Assembly: GCF_945859705.1 (NCBI RefSeq)
Contig: NC_079137.1
Span: 81,923,150 to 81,987,149 of the forward strand
Direction of reading: 5' to 3'
Length of the DNA: 64,000 nt
DNA from: Episyrphus balteatus
Taxonomy: Eukaryota; Arthropoda; Insecta; Diptera; Syrphidae
Part shown: one piece after another, positions 44,831 through 58,651 of the stretch
Layout of the letters: each line of letters opens with the position of its first letter
Position numbering within the stretch: the first letter of the stretch is position 1
The notes under the pieces: model-generated
The model's database searches: none
What the model was told of the DNA's origin: nothing
Seen by the model: only the letters and a program-made list of their open reading frames with translations
Made by a program: the position numbers and the translations under genes

Positions 44831-46279
44831 AAAACTACTGGTATCCTTCAAGCTTCAAATAATAAAAAAATTAAATAACATTCACCATTCATTAAATAGG
44901 TTTGGTTAAAGTCCTTTTTTTCTCATATTTTATATTTTCATATGAAAATCTTTACAAAAAAAAATAGTTTTTAAGAAGAAACTTCGAACTTTCGAATGCG
45001 CTTAATTTTATGAAAAAAAATTTTTCTAAGAATTTTAAAAAATAACAGAGTCAATTCTCCTTTTCCTTTTCTTCGGAAAAGAAACTCACCTTGAATAGGA
45101 TTGCAAATTTTAATGTCGATTTTATACAAATTTCAACTGACTTTGGTTTTATTCTTAATAATTTTATATTTTAAACAGAATTTGAAATGGTTTTAAAAGA
45201 ATTTTCATATTTAATAAAATAATTCCTGTAAAAATAAAGTGATAATCAATGCAAATATGTATAACATCTTTTTCTATGGAATTTGTATATTAAAATCTTA
45301 TGAGATAGCATTTTAAAAAGGAAACCTTTCGGAATTGTTACGAAATTACTTTTCATATTGCAGTTCACATTTATCAACCACCATCTGCAAAACTTTAAGG
45401 AGTTTCACTTTTCAACCATCTCGGTGCAAGAGTATTTAATGGTTTTAAAGTTTTTGCATATCAAATTCACCCATTATTTTCATCAAAACTAATTTTCATT
45501 CAAACCTTTTCACAATCAAAAATATACTTTTCCTAAAAAATCAATGCAATGTCACACGACATATTTCAGTGCTCATGACAAGGATGGCCAGTTCAATTAG
45601 CACTTAAGGACCTACTTGTACAATATACTAACACATATATAAACATTCTCTCTTGAATATAATGTTCATTTTGTGTGTTTGAAAATCTCAAGTGGGAAGT
45701 CGTGACATTATTTTGATAAAATTTAAAACCACAAAGGCAATTAAAATTCCATTAAGGTTTTTTTTTGTCATCAATTGAATATAAAAGGTTAAATGCTGAT
45801 GGAATTGACAAATATTTGATTTTCCGGAGCTCATTTTGTTCCAAAAAGGCATTCAAAAAGGTTCAAGTTGATTTGTTTGTTAAGATAAACAGAATAAAAA
45901 TAATATTTTTGATTTTTATTTTTTTATTATTATTGTTTTGTGTGTGTGTGTGTGTTTGGGAGGAAATAATTTAATGAATAACGTAATTTACACAGTTATT
46001 GTGGACAATGATTTGATGTTATATTTAGAAGAAAATTGATTTTTTTTTTGTTGTAATTATGTAAACAGTGACTCATTTTTGCTTTTACATTTTTTGCACT
46101 CATTCTTATTGAAATCAATGAATTAAATATTAAATTTGTATGAAACCAGGCATTTAAAGGAACGCTAATTTAATTATATATAAAACATCACTCAGACTTC
46201 AAATAAACTTTCGAGTTTCATTTATGAATCAAGCTTAAGGAGACCTTTCTTTTGATGTCTCACTCGATGAGTTTGGAGG
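44831..46279. other. non-coding stretch
   Basis: AT-rich. A (GT)n tract lies at 45939-45956. The frame at 45765-45974 reads into this tract and is not credible. Confidence 0.4.
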
Positions 46280-46450
46280 AAATTTTTTAAAATTCAATTC
46301 TTTTTTGGCAAGGGGTACCCCTTGGATTTTTTATCCATCAAAATCTGAGAAAAATAAATTTGTATTTTTACCCTAATTGAATTGGCTGTGTCACTGTGAA
46401 CTCATAGCTTCGTTTAGATACCTTAATCCGCAGATATTTGCCTCAGAAAG
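46280..46450 (+). repeat. E-family repeat, copy 2
   Basis: Second copy of the sequence at 44636. Preceded by a TTTGATGTCTCACT phrase that is echoed at 46549 as TTTGATGTCTAACT, so the repeated unit may extend on both sides. Confidence 0.55.
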
Positions 46451-49400
46451 TAAGAAAAAAACAAATGTTTGGATGCAAATAACTCAGCAACAAACCTTCA
46501 AGAAACTTTTAAATTTCAGTTATGAATAGAGCTTAAAAAGACTTTTCTTTTGATGTCTAACTTAATATAGTTCAATATACGCCTCTGGCAGCACTAAATG
46601 GGATGCAAAAGCGATCTCAGTTAATTTTTTAATTGAACGACGAATTCTTTTCACTTTTACAATGTACAACAAAAATTATACATATCATACATTTTATGAC
46701 CTACTTTTCTAAAGGATTTTGAAGTCAAAATTTCACTATCACTTTAAGTTTTTGAAATACATGAGCATAAAGAGGTCAAAAACGCGTTTTTTGAGTAAAT
46801 TTGATGTCGAATTACATCACCGTTAAATTTGTTTTGCAAAACTACTTATGCAATCTCAAAACGCCTTGTAAAAACGTCCAAAACTTATTTGCTTTTTTTC
46901 AAAATTATTTTTTTTTTCTCAAAGATATTTAAAAAAGAAATATTTGATACATATCTCAAAATCTTGATTGGTTTTTTCAAAGTAATAAATGTTTTTTTTT
47001 TAACCAAATTTCAGTTTGCGTCTTCAGATTTGGACTTAAAATAAGCAACATATTACGGAAAAATATATATTTTCGACTAAACATCAAAAAGAACTAAATT
47101 TAACATTTTTGTTTGAGACTTTATAGCGAAAATAATGGTGAATGTAGCTAAAAAACTAGTCTAGAAAATAAATCTGTAAACAGTTTTGAATTCAGCACAC
47201 TTAAGTTTGTTAAAATCTCCCGACTTTTTTTTTGTTTTTTTTTTTTTTGCCGACCAGTATAATTAAATAAAAACATTTTGAGACCAAATTATGAGTCGGT
47301 TTGTTCATTTTGCAAGAAAGACAAACTGGAAAAAATTAAGTCACTGGCTGAAAAAATATAATCAAATAAAAACATTTTTTTTATTTATTTATTTATTGTG
47401 GTCACATCTGACCTATAAAACGGTTACAATAGAATCAACTCATTGATCACACTAATAAAAGTGGTATCATTAGTAATCATCACAGTTTTATCACCAAAAT
47501 ATAAAACAATTTTAAACAAGAAAAAAAAACTCAAAAAGGTATCATAAGTACTAATTCCTGTCATAAAAAGAGCAAATTACCTAATTCCGGTTCCCCTTGA
47601 TACCTTTTTTTAAATTCATATCAAGTTCAATAGATACGTTTCTATAAAAAAGTTATTTTAATTATTATGCGTGTCACGTTCGAGGGAGAATAAAAAAAAA
47701 GACTCTACCTAAACAAGAAATCAAAAATAGGCAAACCAAAACGAAATATGTCTTTTCTCAGAATTTTTTTCTACCCTGTTCCCTCCTAGCACCAAATAAA
47801 TCAAACTTCAATTACTTTTAAATCAGATCTGTCTTGAATGTCAAAATGCCAACCATTTTCTTTCATTCACCTGTTTCAAATGAAGAAAAAAAAAAGTTAA
47901 ATATAATAATTATTATTGGTTTCTTGTAGAATATTACTTTAAATTAAAAAATTTAAAAAAAAAAAATGTGATTATTCACATTTTACCGGGTTTTATTGTT
48001 GATATTTTGACATTTAAATCTCAGAGACAAGAAAATGACATTTATCTTAAAAGTTAATTCGATTTATATATACAATTCTAAGAAATACTCAGTGGCTCAG
48101 AAGATGAAGGATTCATCTCACATCTCAGTTGACATTCGAACAGCTAATCGCTTGGAATTGGAAAGAAATCGCAACCGTTGCCCAAAAAAAAAAACCAATA
48201 AACATGAAAAATAAACAAAATGGAACGAAAAAATGACAGTGACATTTCGTGTATTTTTTTGTAAATTTTAAAAAATCTACCAATAGAAAATATCTCTTAT
48301 TTTTCATCATCAAAATTCGAACGAATAAATTCTTCTGCCTGAAGGATACGCTCGCTAAGTTTTCGTCTTTGGTTTTTAGATTAGATTTTTGGAGTGTTGT
48401 ACGACAACACAGCGTTCTACAAGCTTGTAATTTGAATACGCTCTGAAGAATGTCACATTATGTTTGCTTTTCAAAACACGCTATCTTGATTTATTATTGT
48501 TATTCGAGTAGGTACCAAAAAAAGAGACGAAAAAAAAGAAAACAAACAAAAAAATTGTCAACATGCCACGTAAATCAATTTTCCTTCACGCACTGAAAGG
48601 GTTTCACTTCACCGTATTTTTCAAGGATCTCTCTATAATACAGTAACGGTGGTTGGTATATAGCGAGAATAAATAGAATGAATACAAACCTTTTCTTTTT
48701 TGTGATTTGATTTCTCAGTAATTGGATTTCAAGGTACATAAATTTGTTTTACACTCTTTTTCTTTTCGGGTTTCTTTGCGTGAATAGAAATTATTTTGTA
48801 TATAGCAAAGTTCTGAGGTGTAAGATGGATGTGGGATGTCCTTTAATAAGAGAGTAAATTTAATTTAATTCTTTATCCCTTTTTTTTTTTTGTGGTGTAA
48901 ATCTGAAAAAGTGTGTTGCATTTCTTTGATGACAAAAAATAATTAAAAATGTTTTAAATTAGATTTTTTCATCTTTGAAATGGTCGAATAAGTCTTGAAA
49001 CGGATGTATTCCTTTTTTTCATTAAGATACAATTTCCTGTAAATTTCATCTAATTTTGGAAATTATTTCGCAAGAATGATTTTTTTTATATTTGTTATGT
49101 AAGCACAGTGTGTGTTTTAGGACAAAATTAACTTTAAAAACTGGCACGTTTTCGCTGGATTTTGAATGTGATGAGTTCCACCAAAAAAGTTGATGTTTTC
49201 CCTATACGCAACAATTTTCATTTGTATATGTTTACAATTTACATTATACTTTCCAAAATTGTGTTCAATTTAGAGAATGTTCCGTTGAAGAAGGTAAACA
49301 ATAGTTTTTTTTTTCAGACATCAGAACACCAAGTTTTATACAATTTGCTTTTAGATCTCCATACAAATTTTTGGTTGACTTTGACTATCTGTACTTGACG

Positions 49401-49469
49401 GTGTTTTCTTTTTGTTAAATGAAAATCTCTTAGTAAAGAAAGAGTTTTTGACGTGATAACGTCTTATAA
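46451..49469. other. non-coding stretch with a possible LINE tail
   Basis: No gene supported. At 47376-47398 a (TTTA)n run adjoins GTGGTCACATCTGACC; read on the minus strand this is a (TAAA)n 3' tail, as many insect non-LTR elements have, but no coding part is visible. AACGACGAATTC occurs at 46636-46647. Confidence 0.35.
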
Positions 49470-50612
49470 ATCGATGAACCATGGCAACATTCACGAAAAA
49501 GTGAGGACGTTTTCTCCCGTTCCACCTGAAATTATAGCTTATTTGAAAGATAATAACCTAAAGTTGAATACTAATAAAGGATTTTTAAAAATTCCATCAT
49601 TTATAGGGTAAATACGGGTTTAAAACAAAATAAAAAGTATGTATCTATTTTCTAAACGCGACTTGTAGATAGTTTAATGGTATTGAAAAAATTTAAAAAA
49701 TTTCAAAACCGAGTTATAAATGGTTTTTTAAAACTTAAACATGAGGTAGACCTTTGACAAAGTAGTGATTATAGGTAGGGGAATTTTTTTTTTGGCAATT
49801 TGAAAATACCATTCAAAAGATAATGAAACAAAAAAAAAATTAATGGTCTATTACGGATTTGTTTCTAAGTCTCTGCGTTTCGAAATATTGATTTTTGAAA
49901 AACACTTACTTTTTTAGGTATATTTTTGAATGGGTATTTGTTTTTAGCATTTTTTTTTTTTTTGTAGCTTATAGAACATATAGTTTGTAGTCGTGCGCAT
50001 GCATGTGCAAAAAATTGGTATTCTCAAATGATTTTTAACCGAATAACGGGAAAAACAAGTTTTTTTTACCGTTATTAACCGTTTTTTAGTTTAATCTTTT
50101 TCTCTTCAACAGATAAATAATGAAATTTATATTGTAGATAGATATTAGGCAGGATTTATGCAAAATTTCAATAAATTTCGTATTCACAATTTTGAGATAA
50201 CGGTAAAATAAAGTTCTATTTTTCAACGCATTCTTTCTTTCTTTTGATCTGGAGCAGATACAAATTTAATTTAACTTTATTGAACATGCTGATAATATTA
50301 CCTTTCATATGATACATCACACATAACGGTACAGTGTGGGAAATACCGTATTCTCTGTTTGAAATTTCGACATGGTTGGCTTTAAAAAATTCTTACTTTT
50401 TTTATAAGCATCTTAGAAATATGATTGAAGCGTCACATTAAAGGTGAAATAATAAGCTTTCACATGACATAAAATATATCATAGGTTGCTATAGAAAAAA
50501 TGGATTAAATGGTGATAGAAGAAAAAAAAGTTTGATTTTTTTTCACTTTTTTCATAAAAAATGATTGTTTTCAATAAATTATATTTTTATTTATACCTTT
50601 TACGCTTTATTC
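49470..50612 (+). repeat. A-family repeat, copy 4
   Basis: Starts ATCGATGAACCATGGCAACA, then GGGTAAATACGGGTTTAAAAC, TTTCAAAACCGAGTTATAAA, GCGCATGCATG, ACCGAATAACGGGAAAAACA, GAGATAACGGTAAAATAAAG, CACACATAACGG and TTCGACATGGTTGGC. This is the same order as copy 2, with small deletions. Confidence 0.8.
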
Positions 50613-53598
50613 TTAAGAAAAAATATTAAACTTTTTAATGCTATAATTTTTGTGTAAGCTTTTCATATCAAAAATTAATATAATGAGAAAAGAAAAAAAA
50701 GTTATTTTTTTAGCTTTAAAGATTCAAAAAGTTATTCCGTTTTTCTACAAAACAAACAAACATAAATATCTAAGGTTTTAATTTTTAGCTTAAGTACTTT
50801 TCTATGAGATTATAAATTTTTTGTACTAGGTATAAAGTTGCCAAATAAATAATTTTTTGATCTTTTTTTTTTAACAAAAGCACATAACCTGTTTTCTTAT
50901 GACTTTATCACATAAAATCATCGCCCGTAAACCGGCTTTACAGACAACCACTTTTTTTTTGATTTTTTGTTTTGGAGATTGTTTTAATTCTAGATTTTAA
51001 CTTTCTAGATTTTCGAGATTTCGTTGTAGACCCAAACAAGAGTTGTAAGTTTTGGTTCCAAAAATTTGTATTTGAATCAATTAAATAAAAAAAATCAACT
51101 CTGATCCTAAAGCTGCTATAGTGTTCTAGTGAATAATATTCCATAAGAATCAAATACTGACGCAAAATATAATGGATTCTCTTCGAGAATTAAGATAAAT
51201 CTGCACAAAACTAAGTCGTAAATTAAAATCAATTTCCCTCTAAACTTTCCGGTGAAAGAAGAAAAAACATACCAAAGACGCATTTTTGAAACAATTAATT
51301 ATAAAAATGTATTCCTTTATTCTTTCAACATTTTTGCCAAACATTTGTCAAACATTTAATATTTTTATCTCAAAACTACCAATTCTAAGTCACTATAGGT
51401 ATATTGCCATGAGCCTTTTTAAGATCATAAAATATACGCATTCCACTCGTGCAATTTATATTCACACAATACAAAAATGGTCTATATTCACCGTATAGAG
51501 GTAGTCTGAAACTGAAAGAAAGAATCCTTTTCTCAAGAGGCATATTTCTTTAGTGTCTACAATATTAACGGCAAACATTTGTCAAAAAAATAAGCTCATA
51601 ACACTGTCGTCGACCTTTTCGTCCTTGTTGACCTGTGGTAATTCATTATCTAATGAAATGAAGTTTCCCACACAAAAAAAAAAACAAGTCAGAATAGCAA
51701 TGAATCATGAACAATGCGGCCCAGAAAAATGAGGTTTGGGGGTAAAGCGGTTTTTTTTGTATGTATCAAGTAGATTTGGGAAAATCCTTTCTTTTTTTGT
51801 TTATCTGATGGGGATTTATTGCTGATTCGTATTTTACTCCTTTTTTGTGCTGCCATTGTAATCCGGATTAGTTGAAATTTTTTATTTTTATTTTTTTTTT
51901 TTTTTTTTGCACTTTTTATGAAACACTCAGACAACAAAATCAGAGAAAGCACAACATCATATCCTTGATGTCCTTGTTAACCTCGAATCTGTGCAGGAAA
52001 TCAACTTCGTCATGGATTTTTTAGACGAGAAGGAAAAAGGAAGTATGTTGTTAACAAGGAAAAACGAAAAAATATAAACAACCAAAGGAGAGTACTCTCC
52101 ACATTTTTGCGTGTTTATATTAAAATGCATAAATTGCATTTCAACATGGAAACAACGAAACTGGAAAGCAGACGCATGCATTTCTCCAGAATTCAGTAGA
52201 AAACACAGGCAGTTACCAACCAACTCAACTCGACAAATGAAATATGTTCAAATACAAACAGGCACAAGCTGGGCATTATTTCATTATATGAATTTTTGAA
52301 ATATCCTTGCCGCTTTTCTTCCAGGATATTTCTGTGTTTTTTTTTTTGTGGGAGGACGGAAGAAGCCGCGCGAACAGAATCTCAAGTACTGACAAACAAC
52401 AAAACGCAAGGACATTTAAAAGTTTGTTGGCGTTGTGCGGTGGTGGAGTAAAAGCAAAAAAAAAAAGGATTTCTCGTTATGTATAAATACGAGATGTTGC
52501 TTGAGACACTTAAATTTATTTTTTAAAACACAATAACTGAGTTTCTGAGAGAGCGAGGAATGCAGTAAAAATGTAATTCCAGTAATGGGTTTTTGCATTT
52601 TTTGTTTGTTATTTATATGAAGACAAATGAATATCATTCGAGCGTTAAATTGTAATATTTCCTAAACGCTAACGAGGCGGAGATGTGTCGTAAATTAAAA
52701 GGGAAGAGCTAGCTTTATTTATTATTTTTTTTTTTTTAATGGAATTCGTGGTGGATTTTTGCTTATATAATAATCTTGAGTGGGCGTGATACATACTCAT
52801 AACTCATGACGACGATGACGGGTGGCGTTGTTAACGAGGGATGGGAAGATCCTTTGTGAGTAGGTATATGAATATAATCAAAACGTGAGTCAAGACATGT
52901 GCTTTCGTTACTAAGTTGTATATGAGGAGAATATCGCTAAAGGTGAAAAGATAATGTGTGTGTGCATATTGCTTTCATGAGAGAGATACCACCCCACTTG
53001 ACCTGATGTAAATTTAATATTTTAACGAATATCCTTTTTGTTCCTGATTGTGTTTAGTTGTATAGACTTAGGATGATTTAAATGGGAAATCAGTCTTTCA
53101 GGGAATTGCTATAGAACGACCTTTAAAGATGTTTCTTAAATTAAGGATTCTTCTTTAATTCAATTGGAAATAAATCAGTGTGATAATTTAAGCGGAAATT
53201 GATATTTCGAGTTTATTTAATTGAATTTCTTAAAGCATATTTTCTTTTTTTAAATTAAAAAAAAAATTATAACCAGATGTTGGAATTAAAAACTTTATAA
53301 TTAAATAAAAAATCAAAAGAAAATTGATGGAAAGGTTCAATAATGATGAAATAATGCAGAGGTTTTTAATTAAATTATTTGTTGATTTGAATTGGATTTT
53401 AAAAATTATTAATCAAGCAAGAGTACCAAACCATATAAATTGCCATGAACGTTTCATTTATATTGAAAGTCAAGAAAATGAATTTGATGAAATCCACTTT
53501 TATGCATTTGTGCAAAGACTGAAAAATTGACAAAAAAAGCTCCAATAAAAAAACAGTATAATATTATTGCAAGCCAATTTTTACAAAACAGAATACTA
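50613..53598. other. non-coding stretch
   Basis: AT-rich with long poly-T and poly-A tracts. Short frames (for example 51689-51952, 51957-52223, 52111-52299) have no recognisable domains. No repeat families seen. Confidence 0.4.
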
Positions 53599-54138
53599 CA
53601 CTGTTAAAAATTATGTCGTAGTTTTTAATATAACCTTTGGAATAATACTTTTTTGCAAAAAAAAAAAATAATAGTTCACTAATATAACGATTTTATTACA
53701 CAGTTTTTTCATAATTATTATTCTTATTAATTTCAAATACAAAAAATTAAAATGTAATCAAAAATAATAAAAAATAAGAAAAATTGAATCTGGTTAAGAA
53801 TTGAAATTCGATACTATTCTACTTTTTTTTTAATTCAAGAAAATCAATTTTTGTGTATTAAAAACGTAAACGGAAATGGAAGCCTTTTCAAAAAAGAAAT
53901 AATTTTTGTTGTGCCTGGATTACCTAAGAGTTATCGTTACCTAAAAACCAATGAGTACCTATTTAAAACTATTTTGGTTCCGAAAAATGCATTTAGTAAC
54001 CTTTTTTCTGATTAAATTTCAATAAATTTTGTATTAGACTTAAAAATGTAATTCAATCAAAATATTAAATTTAAATACAATTTTGGTGTTGCCTCATTTC
54101 GTAGAGTCTACTCTACAACAAAATGTTTAACCGCGTAA
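53599..54138 (-). repeat. F-family repeat, copy 2, with imperfect inverted ends
   Basis: Left end CACTGTTAAAAATTATGTCG and inverted right end TTTACGCGGTTAAACATTTT resemble each other, suggesting a TIR element. The interior matches 41181-41430 inverted (TTATTACACAGTTTTTTCAT, CTTTGGAATAATAC). Confidence 0.6.
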
Positions 54139-54254
54139 AAAACTAATTTGGATAAAATCTATGACGACACGATTTCGACATATTTTTATACGAAAGCGTC
54201 AAAATTCCATTTTCCTTAATTGTTCTATGCATATTTTCGAAAGTACATGCATAA

Positions 54255-55826
54255 CACTGGTCAACAAGGTTTTTGCCACAAGAACCAAAATATACTTTTC
54301 TAGTTGTTTTTGGGGTGCTGAATCCGAATCTGAAGTCAGAAAAATTTTATTGGCCTTCGTTTTTGAAATATTACCGTTAGAAAATGTCAAAAAACGTAAT
54401 TTTGGCTGTTTTCGAGGTTATGTTTTTATGTGGAGTAATTCATTGTGAATAAATTTGTAACCAATATCAATTTAACATTTTTTAAATATCAAATTAACAT
54501 TTTTTAAATATCAGCCAAAAATGCTCTATAAAATGTGTTTTATGATATTTAAAATGTTAAAACAACATTTTTATTATCAGGATGATATTTAAATGTCACA
54601 TTTTGAAAATTTTTTTTGATATTTTATTATCATTTTTTCATATCAATTTCTCATTCCAAATTATTGAAAAATATTAAACAAAAAATTCTTAATGTGTACT
54701 AATTTAAAGGCGCTTTGTGTTTTTTCGAAGTAAAATGTATGATTTACTGAGAAAATTTGATCGGCACTAAGATTTTACTTCACATAGTTTGGGAGAAAAT
54801 AACAAAACAATTATATCACCTATAATAGAAAAAATAATATCACCATTATTTTGTAAAGAATATTCCCTTTCAGTAATGTCTTGAAAAAAGAAAAGAAAAT
54901 TCTTAAAATAATAAAAATAATAAAAATGAAAAGGAAAGAAATAGGTTTCATTATAATAAACTAAAACGTAAAATCTAAAATCTAAACTTAAAAAAATGTC
55001 AAAATGATATTTTAATTGTCAGAGTGAAATTTTCACTATCCCACCTGAAATTAAAAAATGTCCAAATGATATGATAAAATATCAAAATTGATATTTTAAT
55101 TGTTCGACGACTTTTGTCACTGAAAAATGTTAATTTGATAGCTGTTATTATCAAATTTTTTTTTCGGAGAAGCGGTCTTTGAATCAGAAACAACACTGGC
55201 CAACCAAATTACACTTTTTTTGCCACAAGAATCAAAATATACTTTTCTGAAGGTTTTTGGGTTGCTGAACTCGAATCCACAATCAGAAAAATTCTATTAG
55301 CCTTCGTTCTTAAAATATTACCGTTATAAAATGCAAAAAAGGGTTTTTTTTTTATAACGGTTATATTTCAAGAACGGAGGCTAATAGAATTTTTCCGATT
55401 GCGGATTTGAGTTCAGCAACTCAAAAACCTTCAGAAAAGTATATTTTGGTTCTTGTGGCAAAAATTCTGTGGCCAGTGACTTAAACTTTAGATTAAGTTT
55501 AGTTTCTCTTTGACTTATTAAATGAAACTAAAGATATCTCGAGCAATAAAAGAGATATCAGGAAAATTTAAACAGTTTTTGAAAGAAGATATCTGTTCTT
55601 ATAATAACCATTACAAATTTGTCTATAATGAATTACCCCACATAAAAACAGAACCTCAAAAACAGCCAAAATTACGTTTTTTGACATTTTCTAACGGTAA
55701 TATTTCAAAAACGAAGGCCAATAAAATTTTTCTGACTTCAGATTCGGATTCAGCACCCCAAAAACTACTAGAAAAGTATATTTGGGTTCTTGTGGCAAAA
55801 AAAAAGTTAAATTTTGTTGACCAATG
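54255..55826. mobile_element. C-family nested foldback element, copy 3
   Basis: Ends CACTGGTCAACAAGG / TTGTTGACCAATG with TAA directly outside both (54252-54254, 55827-55829). The inner inverted pair (about 55190-55475) is as in the 27 kb copy. A roughly 700-bp foreign segment (54465-55165) replaces about 100 bp of the usual sequence. Long frames here are translations of the arms. Confidence 0.75.
54465..55165. mobile_element. insertion inside the C-family copy, TIR element
   Basis: Inverted pair TATCAAATTAACATTTTT (54487-54504) and AAAAATGTTAATTTGATA (55123-55140) is exact. Related ATATC.AATT.ACATTTTTTA phrases are repeated at both ends. Absent from the otherwise matching element at 27431-28378, which shows it is an insertion. 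Confidence 0.65.
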
Positions 55827-55829
55827 TAA

Positions 55830-58550
55830 TCAATCATGAAATATTTATGTGATTTAATCTGTATAATTGTATAGGTGCCTATGTATGGTGCAACATTTAA
55901 AATACGTATCAGGTTCTTCTGCAACATTTATATTTTTAGTGACTGGTAGTACAAATAATAGACAGCAATTAATAATAGATTTTTTATATCAAAACTACAT
56001 ATAAAGAGACATTATTTATTTTTATCGTTAAAATTTAAGTAATTACAAAAATGTTTAAAAATTACAACAATGACATAAAAAATTGTCACATGTTGTACCT
56101 GACAAAAAAAAACCTACAAAACCTTTCTATTTAATTTGAATTAAAACTATAAATTTAAGGATTCTATTTTTTTTTTTTTTTTTTTCATTAGGAATTAAAA
56201 AAGCATTTCATGATATATTCAATCCCACACATGAGTATTCTCTCACAACAGCAAATTTTCATACATACCTAAATACATATTTGTTTATATTTTTGACGTT
56301 GGAATATTTTAAATCCTTTGGAATTGTTCCTCGTTAAATTTTACACTGATGAATAATTCAAATGAAAAATGATAAAAATAAATATTTATTTAAAAAATAA
56401 CAATAAACCATAAAATTAATGAAAAAAAAATAATTAAAATAAAATAACATTTGAGGTAAAACAATGATATATTTTATTTCCGGATCCATTTTTTCAAATT
56501 AAATCTACTCTCATTTATTTTAAATTGATTTTAAACGAAAATGATGAAAATATCTTTTAATACACAAAAATATTTACAAAATACCTTTTAAACCACACAT
56601 ACATTTTATTAATACCTAACTCAAATATCAAATTGATTTCTAGTGTATCGAATTTTCAAAACTAAAATCCCACTTTTTTCTCTATTTTCTTTTCAGTTGA
56701 ACCAGAATGAATTTCATGCATCATCCAAAGTCCAATCGAACAAAAAAAAAATTGCAACAACAAAAACAATAACAACAAAAAATATTCCTCCATACTCCTC
56801 CACACGAATAAATTCCACAAAAATGAATCAATTGACTTTTATCCTAATACATTTGAGTGTGTGTGTGTAAGCTACTGATATGCTCTATAAACCAATACGG
56901 CTACTCTGGAAGGATGATTTTTTATCAATCAAACGTCAAACCTTCTGCACACTTCATCGACCATTAGCTCACTCAGTTTATCCTTGTTCGTGTTTTGTGG
57001 ATGATTTTTTTTTCTTGCAACACAAGCTTTTTTGATGACTTGTCAGCTAAACGAACAACTCCTAGTATCTCGCCTAGCAAAAGGATAATAATGAAATGAA
57101 CGAAGGAGAAAAAAAGGATGAGCTCTTTTGGATCCACGAACGACAAGGACGACCAACAGCAACACACAGCATTGTCCTAATATTGAATTTCTTTTCCTAG
57201 GAATGTGAGTTAAATTTCGATGAAGTCAGGTCGATGCAGCAGTTGTTGTTTAGGCCATACAAAATAGGATCAAAAAATCTCTATAACCAAGTCAAAGTCT
57301 AGAAAAGTTCTTCTTCGTCCTTTTTTTTTCTAACAAAAGCAATTTATACGAAATTATACTCATGGCTTCTCTGGCGGTCTGAGAAGGGAGTAAATAATAA
57401 GGAAAATATATCGAAATGTAATTTGAAATTCTGCAAAAAAAATCTCACACAAAAAAAAATTAAACGTAAGGTATGAGTGCTTTTCTGATAGAAAATCACG
57501 TTATATATGTATTTTCAAAGGATAAGCTATGTAATCACGTACATCTTATAGCAAATAGTCATATTGTGAATCTGATACATTCAAAGAATATTTTTCTCTA
57601 CACGTCGAAATGGATATTTTTTTCATTTAAGGATTCTTTTTCCTCTTGTATTTGTTTCTGTTTTTTTGTTCGAATTTAATAACACACTGCACTCGACAAA
57701 GACAAAGGCTCTTTATAATACAACCAACCCAAAGCACCAAATAACACAAAAAAAAAAAAACAAAGAAAATTAAGTACTCCGTAACCCCTTGGGGTGGCCC
57801 AGAAGCCACCCCTTTTTTCAATTTGAATTAAAAATGAGATGCAAATGTGTTCCGAATGAATGGGATCTGTGTTCCACAGAGAGATGGCGTTGCTGGTGCT
57901 ATCATGGCAATGGCGTGGGTAAAAGCTTGAAGAACAATTGAATAATAATACATAACCCAGATAAAAGAATCCCCACTATTAAAATAGACACTATATACAA
58001 CACTGATAGCTTTGCTTTAGTTTGGTTAGGAGGATGCTTTGCAAATGAATATGAGGAGAAAGAAAAGATGGAAGGAAGGAAGAATATAGTTTTAATTTTA
58101 AAACTCTAAAGCTAAATATGGATAAGGGTCAGTTAGAACTCTTTATATTCATATTGATCTTTAGGTAAAAAAAGGTGGGTTGGTAACACAGGTACACGTA
58201 GTGTATATATGAGAAGTCAAAGGTTATACAGGGCTATGGTGATTCCAATTAGTATCACGTAATAAGCTTTTAAGTTAAACACAGGGGAAAAAGGATTTCC
58301 ATTTAAAACAGAGATTTGATTGGATTTTTTGTTTTGCAATCGATTTCCTTATAGTTATGTTAGAGGGAATTTTAATTTACTCAATCAAATAGTTTTGAAC
58401 ATTTTAATGTGAAAATTATTATAGAATCGGTTAATTTTCTTGTAGTTCAAATGGAAATTCTGAATTAACATTTGACTGCGAAAACTCTGGCAGTCAATTT
58501 AATTCATGTTTGCGTTTGTTTTTTTACTCTGGACTATCAACTTAAAACAT
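55830..58550. other. non-coding stretch
   Basis: AT-rich. A short GC-rich hairpin lies at 57791-57812. No gene supported; frames such as 56643-56870 are low-complexity. Confidence 0.4.
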
Positions 58551-58651
58551 TAAGGTCCATTTTCTTCACTCGGAGTTGAACAAAACTTGAGAATTTTTAT
58601 ATTAAAAATTCTCAAGTTATGTTCAACTCCGAGTGAAGAAAATGGACCTTA
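58551..58651. repeat. 101-bp near-perfect hairpin (49-bp arms, 3-base loop)
   Basis: Arms start TAAGGTCCATTTTCTTCACT and are complementary over 49 bp with a single mismatch (AAAA versus ATAA, near 58583). The loop is TAT at 58600-58602. Near-identity of the arms implies recent origin or constraint. It could be a tiny palindromic MITE or the template of a hairpin RNA. Confidence 0.9.

Noticed and set aside
47376..47600. 3' tail of a non-LTR retrotransposon
   Set aside because: Only a (TAAA)n run on the minus strand and no reverse transcriptase or endonuclease remnant; kept as a note, not a feature of its own.
57791..57812. GC-rich hairpin GGGGTGGC / GCCACCCC followed by a T run, like a rho-independent terminator
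   Set aside because: The organism is an insect and no transcription unit ends here; probably chance or a small repeat remnant.
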